A DNA stretch of 6,438 nucleotides from an uncultured Lachnospiraceae bacterium (GTDB lineage: Bacteria; Bacillota; Clostridia; Lachnospirales; Lachnospiraceae), in assembly GCA_947594335.1 (NCBI GenBank), contig CANQEC010000142.1, forward strand, positions 1 to 6,438. The letters are read 5' to 3'. The notes beneath the pieces were generated by a model that had not been told where the DNA came from, did not search any database, and was given only the letters and a program-made list of their open reading frames with translations. Of this stretch, positions 1 to 6,438 are shown one piece after another. Both the position numbers and the translations under genes were made by a program. Numbering within the stretch: position 1 is the stretch's first letter; each line of letters starts with the position of its first letter.

Positions 1-552
1 GCAGGCTTTGCAAAAAAACAAAATGCACGTCCAAACCATGCCGGCAAAGCGCGCCAGCGCGCGCGAAACAACGTTTCTCCCCTGCCGGTATCCCTGCTTT
101 TTTCTATCCATTTTCTTCCTCCCTTTCCCTGCTTTTTCACCCGCCTCCCTTTTCAGCCTGCGCTCCTCGCTTTTCTGCGCACGGGCAGCTCTTCTTTTCT
201 CGCGGCCGGCGGCTGCAGCCTCGGCGGCCCGGCCCGGAAGCTTTCTGATAAACCCTTTCCTCCGCTCCGGAGGCTGCGCCGGATCCTCCTGCCCGTCATG
301 CCGGTTTTCCCCGGCATTTCCCGCCGCGTGGGAATCGGATGCGTACTCCGAGTTGATATGGTAAACGTCAAACAGTTCCGCCGCCAGCTCTCCGGGATCC
401 CCCAGGCTGCGGACCGCCTCCTCTTCCGCCTGTCCGTTTTTGATCTTCAGATCGATGTGCTGCGCGTAATCCTCCAGAACATCCCGTCGTTCCTGTTCAT
501 TCAGCACATGCAGCTTCCGTTCAAGCTCCTGCAAAAATTCTTCCTTACTCAT
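1..552 (-). CDS. DUF1700/HAAS-domain membrane protein, 3' end outside window
   Basis: An open frame runs from ATG at 552 to the left edge without a stop, giving 184 codons, so the C-terminus is missing. Residues 1-65 (MSKEEFLQELERKL start, then EDYAQHID, EEEAVRSLGDP and ELAAELF) match the helical HAAS domain of DUF1700 proteins. These are membrane proteins usually encoded next to PadR regulators. Residues 95-160 form a long, very basic Lys/Arg/Ala-rich stretch, probably helical or disordered. A hydrophobic segment starting around residue 169 (MVWTCILFF) looks like the first transmembrane helix and is cut by the window edge. The start codon overlaps the PadR stop by 8 bases, which implies translational coupling. 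GGAGG lies 9 bases upstream. An in-frame ATG at 558 is possible but sits too close to that Shine-Dalgarno. The family is fairly sure. The molecular function is unknown; a role in signalling or envelope-stress sensing with PadR is inferred. Confidence 0.85.
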   Translation of the reverse strand, partial: MSKEEFLQELERKLHVLNEQERRDVLEDYAQHIDLKIKNGQAEEEAVRSLGDPGELAAELFDVYHINSEYASDSHAAGNAGENRHDGQEDPAQPPERRKGFIRKLPGRAAEAAAAGREKRRAARAQKSEERRLKREAGEKAGKGRKKMDRKKQGYRQGRNVVSRALARFAGMVWTCILFFCKAC

Positions 553-865
553 CTGCATCCCCCTCCAGGTAATTATTGACATTCTTCCAGAATCCATTCC
601 ACTCGGCGACCAGTTTCTCCCGGTACAGCACGCCGGACGCCGTCAGGTGGTAATATTTCCGCGGCGGACCTTCCGACGACTCGCGCAGATATGTCTCAAA
701 ATAATGTTCATTCGTCAGACGTTTCAGCAGCGGATAGATCGTCCCCTCATTCACGTCGATCACCTGCGACACCTCGGATACCAGCTCGTAGCCGTACATG
801 TCCCTGCGGCTGACCGCTACCAGAACGATCATCTCCAGCACACCTTTCTTAAACTGAGGATTCAT
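545..865 (-). CDS. PadR-family transcriptional regulator
   Basis: This 106-residue protein is the usual size for a short (subfamily 2 type) PadR repressor. An N-terminal winged helix-turn-helix spans about residues 6-80. The family signatures are visible: YGYELV (24-29), EGTIYPLLKRL (40-50, recognition helix) and GPPRKYYHLTASG (67-79, the wing). A short C-terminal helix (about 80-102) would serve for dimerisation. PadR proteins are cytoplasmic dimers that normally repress their own operon and release DNA on binding a ligand or sensing stress. ATG at 865 is preceded by AAGGAG at a 6-base spacing, so the start is well supported. The gene opens an operon with the downstream DUF1700/HAAS gene, overlapping it by 8 bases. 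Its promoter overlaps an imperfect dyad that could be its own operator. The inducing signal cannot be read from the sequence. Confidence 0.93.
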   Translation of the reverse strand: MNPQFKKGVLEMIVLVAVSRRDMYGYELVSEVSQVIDVNEGTIYPLLKRLTNEHYFETYLRESSEGPPRKYYHLTASGVLYREKLVAEWNGFWKNVNNYLEGDADE

Positions 866-902
866 AATCGTCTCCTTTTTTCGACTGCTCTTTTATATTT
901 AT

Positions 903-929
903 ATTATACCAAGTACCTTGCATTGTCAA
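903..929 (-). promoter_or_regulatory. Sigma-A-type promoter of the padR operon
   Basis: On the minus strand a perfect -35 TTGACA (929-924) is followed after 15 bases by a perfect -10 TATAAT (908-903). Shifting the -10 by two bases gives TAATAT with a 17-base spacer, so either could be used. The promoter lies 38 bases or more upstream of the padR ATG and just downstream of the terminator of the preceding gene. Confidence 0.8.
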
Positions 930-933
930 GTAG
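910..933. promoter_or_regulatory. Candidate PadR autoregulatory operator
   Basis: Plus-strand CTTG (917-920) and CAAG (927-930) form an inverted repeat around a 6-base centre. Flanking TA bases (914-915 and 931-932) extend it if one C is bulged. CAAGTA also occurs as a direct repeat at 910-915 and 927-932. The element covers the -35 box and the spacer of the padR promoter, the expected place for a repressor site. PadR proteins commonly bind such dyads, but the assignment here is inference from position and symmetry. Confidence 0.45.
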
Positions 934-939
934 TGGCTG

Positions 940-970
940 AATAAAAATGTGCCCAAGGCACATTTTTATT
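940..970 (-). terminator. Intrinsic terminator after the MBL-fold gene
   Basis: A perfect 14-base-pair inverted repeat (940-953 with 957-970) has a 3-base loop. On the minus strand the stem ends in ATTTTTATT, which supplies the U-rich tail. It begins at the last base of the hydrolase stop codon. Its A-rich and T-rich flanks are symmetrical, so it could also work on the plus strand, but no plus-strand gene is present. Confidence 0.82.
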
Positions 971-1773
971 TATAATTCAAATCTCTCAAGATCATACGGT
1001 ACGTAAAGATTTCCGGAGAAATACGGCTTTCCTTCCGCGGTATAAAGTTCCTTGCGGTTTTCGTAGTTCCGATCCTCCGTGTGATAAAGGATCAGGTTCT
1101 TCACATGAAGCTTTTCCGCCGTCTCGCACGCCTCTTTTACCGTCGTGTGGAATTTCTCATGCGGCTTGTAGATATCCCGGTCCCGGTACAGGCAGAAAGC
1201 CTCATGCAGCAGCCAGTCGGCGTCTTTCGCATATTCGTACTCCCACTCCCGGCAGGGTTCATCGCCGGCAAACGTAAATTTCCTGCCGTTTTTAAGCCGC
1301 ATCGTAAACCCGTACTGCTTCGCCTTTTTTGACCGGATATCGAAAAATACCGGGCAGTAATCCAGAATCTGCGCCTGGTCCCCGTCTTCAAGCGGGTGAA
1401 GAAGAATCATATCCCCGATCAGCTTCACAAACTTGCCCTGGACGGTCAGACGCACGATCGTCATCAGAGGCTCAATCAGATCACTGTGCATGTAGATATG
1501 GAGTTTCCCCTCATATCTGCCCTGCTTTATGCGCTGCGCGATCATGCGGATCATCCAGATCATGCCAAGCAGATGATCCGTGTGCTCATGGCTCAGGAAG
1601 ATATGATGAATCTTCTCCATGGGGATTTCGGCCAGCTCAAGCTGCCGCAGGATCCCGTTTCCGCCGCCCGCATCCACCAGAAAATATTCTTCCCCGCTTT
1701 TAACCGCAAAGCAAGTATTGTAGCATTTCGTCACATTCGCGTTTCCTGTCCCCAAAATGATCAATTCTTCCAT
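970..1773 (-). CDS. MBL-fold metallo-hydrolase, RNase Z-like
   Basis: The 267-residue protein has a metallo-beta-lactamase fold of the RNase Z/arylsulfatase-like type. Seen directly: an N-terminal beta strand with ILGTGNA (6-12), the metal motif HEHTDH (62-67), GDEP with Asp171, LLHEAF with His190, a further HEKFH (205-209 region), and LILYH with His231 near the C-terminus. These match the order of zinc ligands in RNase Z-like enzymes, except that the histidine expected in the 140-150 region is not evident (the stretch reads FFDIRSKK). The protein lacks an obvious tRNA-binding exosite arm, so tRNA 3' processing is doubtful and the substrate is unknown. The start is ATG at 1773, because GAGGAG lies 6 bases upstream. 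The same frame continues upstream into udk, but that part is not protein-like. It is probably co-transcribed with udk across a 109-base gap and ends at a strong terminator. Confidence 0.85.
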   Translation of the reverse strand: MEELIILGTGNANVTKCYNTCFAVKSGEEYFLVDAGGGNGILRQLELAEIPMEKIHHIFLSHEHTDHLLGMIWMIRMIAQRIKQGRYEGKLHIYMHSDLIEPLMTIVRLTVQGKFVKLIGDMILLHPLEDGDQAQILDYCPVFFDIRSKKAKQYGFTMRLKNGRKFTFAGDEPCREWEYEYAKDADWLLHEAFCLYRDRDIYKPHEKFHTTVKEACETAEKLHVKNLILYHTEDRNYENRKELYTAEGKPYFSGNLYVPYDLERFEL

Positions 1774-1811
1774 AAGTTGCTCCTCATTCTGTTTTATTCC
1801 CGCAGACAATA

Positions 1812-1852
1812 CGCCGCCGCGTCTTTGCATGCCGCCGGAAAATGCGGCGGCG
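1812..1852 (-). other. GC-rich hairpin region between udk and the MBL gene
   Basis: In the udk-hydrolase gap, CGCCGCCGC (1812-1820) and GCCGCCG (1831-1837) can each pair with the GCGGCGGCG block at 1844-1852. This gives either a 9-pair stem with a 23-base loop or a 7-pair stem with a 7-base loop. No U-tract follows on the minus strand, so this is not a standard terminator. It may act as an RNA-processing or stability element, or be only a CCG-rich simple sequence. Confidence 0.4.
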
Positions 1853-1882
1853 GCAAAATTTCCGCGGATTCCATCCGGTCTT

Positions 1883-2503
1883 TTATGTTCCCTGTCCGCT
1901 AAGCAGCAGCTGTATCTTCGACTGTACAATGTCAAACGCCACATCATTTTTCCCGCTGTTGATAACGATATCCGCCATTGCCCTGGTAGGTTCCACATAG
2001 AGATAATGCATCGGCTTTACGGTTGTCAGATACTGCTCCACAATATTGTCGAGGTCGCGCCCCCGCTCCCTGACGTCCCGCACGATCCTGCGCAGAATCC
2101 GCTCGTCCGCGTCCGCCTCCACGTAAATCTTGATATCGATCAGACTGCGCAGCTCTGGATCGGAAAGCAGAAGGATCCCCTCGATCACGATGATCTTTTT
2201 AGGCTCGATGTGTATTGTTTTATCGGAACGGTTATGCTCGCTGTAATCGTAGACAGGACAGTCAACCGCTCTTCCCGCCTTCAGCTCCTTCAGATGATGG
2301 ATCAGAAGATCCGTCTCAAGCGCGTCCGGATGATCGTAATTGACCTTTTTGCGCACCTCAAACGGAACGTCATCCTGACGTTTATAATAATTATCGTGAT
2401 ATACGACGGCGATATCATCCGCGAACTGATCTCTCAGCCTGTTTGTAAAGGTGGATTTTCCGGATCCTGTTCCTCCTGCAATTCCAATGACAATACAACT
2501 CAT
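1883..2503 (-). CDS. udk: Uridine kinase
   Basis: This 206-residue cytoplasmic enzyme phosphorylates uridine (and usually cytidine) with ATP or GTP to UMP/CMP in pyrimidine salvage. The P-loop GGTGSGKS lies at 10-17, the DNYYK motif at 37-41, NYDHPDA at 55-61, the nucleoside-binding CPVYDYSEHNR at 82-92, and IEGIL (Walker B-like) at 107-111. The arginine-rich lid RDVRERGRD spans 142-150 and VEP 170-172. Length and motif order match bacterial Udk over the whole chain, so the gene appears intact. ATG at 2503 has AAAGGAG 5 bases upstream. It lies 93 bases after nagA and 109 bases before the MBL-fold gene on the same strand. No clear promoter is visible before it, so read-through from nagBA is likely. 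I see no direct biochemical link to GlcNAc breakdown. Confidence 0.95.
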   Translation of the reverse strand: MSCIVIGIAGGTGSGKSTFTNRLRDQFADDIAVVYHDNYYKRQDDVPFEVRKKVNYDHPDALETDLLIHHLKELKAGRAVDCPVYDYSEHNRSDKTIHIEPKKIIVIEGILLLSDPELRSLIDIKIYVEADADERILRRIVRDVRERGRDLDNIVEQYLTTVKPMHYLYVEPTRAMADIVINSGKNDVAFDIVQSKIQLLLSGQGT

Positions 2504-2546
2504 TCCTGCTCCTTTCTCTTATGAATATTCAAGATTACCGTTTGCA

Positions 2547-2572
2547 CGTCCGCTGCCTTGCGGGACGATTTT
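2547..2572 (+). other. Terminator-like hairpin in the nagA-udk gap, plus-strand polarity
   Basis: CGTCCGC (2547-2553) pairs with GCGGGACG (2560-2567, one bulged G) across a 6-base loop and is followed on the plus strand by ATTTTT. The polarity is wrong to terminate the minus-strand nagA transcript. It could stop antisense RNA entering nagA, or simply be a small stem in the nagA-udk mRNA. Confidence 0.35.
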
Positions 2573-2596
2573 TGCACAGGATTTTCTTCATTTATT

Positions 2597-3745
2597 TTAG
2601 CACAGCTGCCCACGGTGACAGACCTTTTTCAGTTCCAGATTCCCGTCGAGAACCAGGATATTCGCATATTTCCCCGGCGCGAGCATCCCATAGTCCCCAA
2701 TGATTCCGACCGCGCGGGCCGGATTGACGGCGGCGCATTTCACGGCGCTCGCAAGAGGAATCCCCATCTCTTTTACGGCCTTTCGCATACAGTCCAAAAG
2801 GCTGGTGACCGACCCGGCGATTGTTCCGTCTTCCAGCAGCGCGAGATTCCCCCGCACCGTGACCTTCTGTCCGCCGAGATCATACTCACCGTCGCCCATC
2901 CCCGCCGCCCTCATGCTGTCGCTGATCATAATGATACGGTCATCCCCAAACAGACGGAACGCGGCCCGCACCATCGCCGGATGGACATGTACGCCGTCGC
3001 AGATCAGTTCGGCCATGCAGCGTTCATCATCGGCTCCCGCCCCTATGGGCCCGGGAGCCCGGTGCGCGAGCGGCGGCATCGCGTTATACAGATGGGTGAG
3101 CTCCGACGCGCCGCAGGCAAACGCTTCCCTGGCAGTTTCATAATCCGCATTCGTGTGCGCCAGAGAGATATTCAGCTTTCCGCGGCAGGCACGGATAAAG
3201 TCCATCGCTCCTTCTGTCTCGGGAGCCACCACAACCGTACGGATTTTCCCGCCTGCCGCTTCCTGCAGCCGCGCGAGCATCGCCGTGTCCGCGCGTCGGA
3301 TATAAGCCTCATTCTGGGCGCCTTTCTTCTCCCTGCTGATAAACGGGCCTTCCATATACAGCCCGCAGATGTCCGCGCCCTTTTTATACTCAAAATTCTT
3401 CACAGTTTCGCAGATCCTGGCCAGAACCTCCTCCGGCATCGTCATCGTCGCGGGCGTAATTGACGTCACGCCCTGACTCAGCTCATACTTCGCGATCACG
3501 CGGAACGCTTCTTCTGTGCCGTCGCAGCAGTCGCTTCCCATGCAGCCGTGAAAATGTATATCCGTCAGCCCCGGAATCACATGGCAGTCCCGCACGTCCA
3601 GGATCTCCTCCGGCAGAGACGACGCCAGATACTCCTCTCTGCTCACGATCCGCTCTCCCGCGGTATAGACGGAAGCGCGCTCAAAATGACCCGTCTCCAA
3701 AAAGACCTGCCCGTCTCTGAATTCCCGCTTTATTTCATTTTCCAT
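2597..3745 (-). CDS. nagA: N-acetylglucosamine-6-phosphate deacetylase
   Basis: This 382-residue amidohydrolase-superfamily enzyme removes acetate from GlcNAc-6-phosphate to give GlcN-6-phosphate, the substrate of NagB. The metal-site motif HFHG (His64, His66) follows PGLTDI. MEGPF has Glu132, SLAHT has His197, and THLYNAM has His218. DGVHVHP has substrate-contacting His253, and ISDSM holds the catalytic Asp276. The order, spacing and length are normal for NagA, and the C-terminal beta-sandwich segment (PGKYANILVLD) is present, so the gene is intact. It follows nagB by 76 bases and clearly belongs to the same operon. The ATG at 3745 fits the usual N-terminus of the family, but its Shine-Dalgarno is poor. 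An in-frame TTG at 3775 has AGAAGGA 8 bases upstream and would add 10 residues, so the exact start is uncertain. Confidence 0.95.
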   Translation of the reverse strand: MENEIKREFRDGQVFLETGHFERASVYTAGERIVSREEYLASSLPEEILDVRDCHVIPGLTDIHFHGCMGSDCCDGTEEAFRVIAKYELSQGVTSITPATMTMPEEVLARICETVKNFEYKKGADICGLYMEGPFISREKKGAQNEAYIRRADTAMLARLQEAAGGKIRTVVVAPETEGAMDFIRACRGKLNISLAHTNADYETAREAFACGASELTHLYNAMPPLAHRAPGPIGAGADDERCMAELICDGVHVHPAMVRAAFRLFGDDRIIMISDSMRAAGMGDGEYDLGGQKVTVRGNLALLEDGTIAGSVTSLLDCMRKAVKEMGIPLASAVKCAAVNPARAVGIIGDYGMLAPGKYANILVLDGNLELKKVCHRGQLC

Positions 3746-3772
3746 AAGATTACCGCCCGCCTTTTCTGCCCG

Positions 3773-3790
3773 CAAAGCATGTTTCCTTCT
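3773..3790 (-). promoter_or_regulatory. Shine-Dalgarno and possible TTG start of nagA
   Basis: AGAAGGA (3790-3784) lies 8 bases before an in-frame TTG (3775-3773). An out-of-frame ATG at 3780 is only 3 bases from the same Shine-Dalgarno and would encode a 16-residue peptide ending at 3730, inside nagA. Either nagA starts at TTG, or ribosomes loaded here reach ATG 3745 by coupling. The sequence alone does not decide this. Confidence 0.4.
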
Positions 3791-3821
3791 CTCTGACTGA
3801 CTCACGGCCCCGTCCGGATCT

Positions 3822-4553
3822 TCAGAGGGTACAGCAGGACAGCGCCTCCTCGTCCGCCACAACGGTCACATCCCTGTGGAACTGCAGGATGGAGGCCGGC
3901 ACTTCGGGGGTGACCGGTCCAGAAAGAGCCCGGCTTAAAACCTCCGCCTTTTCCTTTCCGGAAACGATCAGCAGAATCCGGCGCGCCGCCATGATCGTTC
4001 CGATCCCCATCGTGTAGGCCTGGCGCGGAACCTCCTCCTCCGACTCAAAAAATCTGCGGTTCGCGCGGATCGTACTCTCCGCCAGGTCCACGCAGTGCGT
4101 CCCCTTCTCAAAAAAGCCGCCGGGCTCATTAAACCCGATATGTCCGTTATGTCCCATGCCAAGCAGCTGCAGATCAACGCCTCCAACCGACTGTATGATC
4201 CCGTCATATCTGCGGCACTCCTGTTCGCCATCCGCCGCCGTCCCGTCCGGCAGGAACGTCCTGCTTCTGTCAATATTTACTTTCCCAAACAGATGCTTCT
4301 GCATAAAATAATCATAGCTCTGCTCATTCTCGCGCGAAAGGCCTCTGTACTCGTCCAGATTCACCGTTGTGACCTTCGAAAAATCAAGATCCCCCTCCTC
4401 GTACCAGTTTACAAGCATCTCATACGCGCCGACCGGTGATGAACCTGTCGCCAGTCCGAGTACACAGTCCGGCTTCATGATGATCTGCGCCGCAATAATC
4501 CGCGCCGTCTTTCTGCTCAGGTCCAGGTAATCCTTTGCCCTGTAAATTCTCAT
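3822..4553 (-). CDS. nagB: Glucosamine-6-phosphate deaminase
   Basis: This 243-residue cytoplasmic enzyme converts GlcN-6-phosphate to fructose-6-phosphate and ammonia, feeding glycolysis. The phosphate loop GLATGSSPVGAY lies at 33-44. NLDEY carries the catalytic base Asp67. GHNGHIGFNEP (134-144) carries the ring-opening His138 and Glu143, and SGKEKA (198-203) is the conserved C-terminal motif. Asn136 takes the place of the aspartate of E. coli NagB, as is common in Firmicutes. The chain is shorter than the allosteric 266-residue E. coli enzyme, so loss of GlcNAc-6-phosphate activation is plausible (inference). ATG at 4553 is preceded by AGGA at a 9-base spacing. It is the first gene of the nagBA pair and has its own candidate promoter at 4598-4625. 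Confidence 0.96.
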   Translation of the reverse strand: MRIYRAKDYLDLSRKTARIIAAQIIMKPDCVLGLATGSSPVGAYEMLVNWYEEGDLDFSKVTTVNLDEYRGLSRENEQSYDYFMQKHLFGKVNIDRSRTFLPDGTAADGEQECRRYDGIIQSVGGVDLQLLGMGHNGHIGFNEPGGFFEKGTHCVDLAESTIRANRRFFESEEEVPRQAYTMGIGTIMAARRILLIVSGKEKAEVLSRALSGPVTPEVPASILQFHRDVTVVADEEALSCCTL

Positions 4554-4597
4554 TCTCCATTTTCCTTTCTGTGTCTGCAGTCTTTCGCCGGGTTTCA

Positions 4598-6438
<1,841 letters not shown>

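Noticed and set aside
1774..1998. N-terminal extension of the MBL protein into udk
   Set aside because: The extra 75 residues overlap the udk 3' end and have no conserved sequence, while ATG at 1773 has a strong Shine-Dalgarno.
1757..2524. Plus-strand open frame of 255 codons opposite udk and the MBL start
   Set aside because: It spans two real genes and their gap on the other strand and has no protein-like motifs.
2558..3463. Plus-strand open frame of 301 codons opposite nagA
   Set aside because: It is a shadow of the nagA coding pattern, with no domain and no supporting ribosome site or promoter.

Overview
The window looks like chromosome from a Gram-positive, fairly GC-rich Clostridia-type bacterium, probably gut-associated and Lachnospiraceae-like. 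This placement is an inference from protein style (short NagB of Firmicutes type, PadR plus DUF1700/HAAS pair), strong purine-rich Shine-Dalgarno sequences and sigma-A-type promoters. No similarity search was possible. Every convincing gene lies on the minus strand, so the transcriptional order runs from high to low coordinates.

Layout in transcription order: (1) 6438-6127 is about 310 bases without a convincing gene. It holds a 13-base palindrome and a small hairpin upstream of the first enzyme gene. (2) 6126-4612 is a complete intracellular GH51 alpha-L-arabinofuranosidase. (3) 4553-3822 is nagB (glucosamine-6-phosphate deaminase) and 3745-2597 is nagA (N-acetylglucosamine-6-phosphate deacetylase). 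A good sigma-A-like promoter for this pair overlaps the last codons of the arabinofuranosidase gene. (4) 2503-1883 is udk (uridine kinase), followed by an RNase Z-like metallo-beta-lactamase-fold hydrolase at 1773-970. The latter ends in a strong intrinsic terminator at 940-970. (5) A new transcription unit starts right after that terminator: a strong promoter overlapping an imperfect dyad, a PadR-family regulator (865-545), and a translationally coupled DUF1700/HAAS membrane protein (from 552, running off the left edge).

Function: NagA and NagB turn GlcNAc-6-phosphate into GlcN-6-phosphate and then fructose-6-phosphate, with release of acetate and ammonia. The GH51 enzyme frees arabinose from imported arabino-oligosaccharides, so the right two thirds is a sugar-salvage neighbourhood. 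Udk phosphorylates uridine or cytidine. The hydrolase has no assigned substrate. The PadR/HAAS pair is an independent regulatory module of a known type, usually continued by further envelope genes that would lie outside this window.

I found no CRISPR array, RNA gene, insertion sequence, prophage part or convincing novel system. The points most worth a second look are the long basic linker in the HAAS protein, the compact terminator-promoter-operator junction at 903-970, the non-canonical metal-ligand region of the hydrolase, the uncertain nagA start, and the mutually exclusive GC hairpins between udk and the hydrolase gene.
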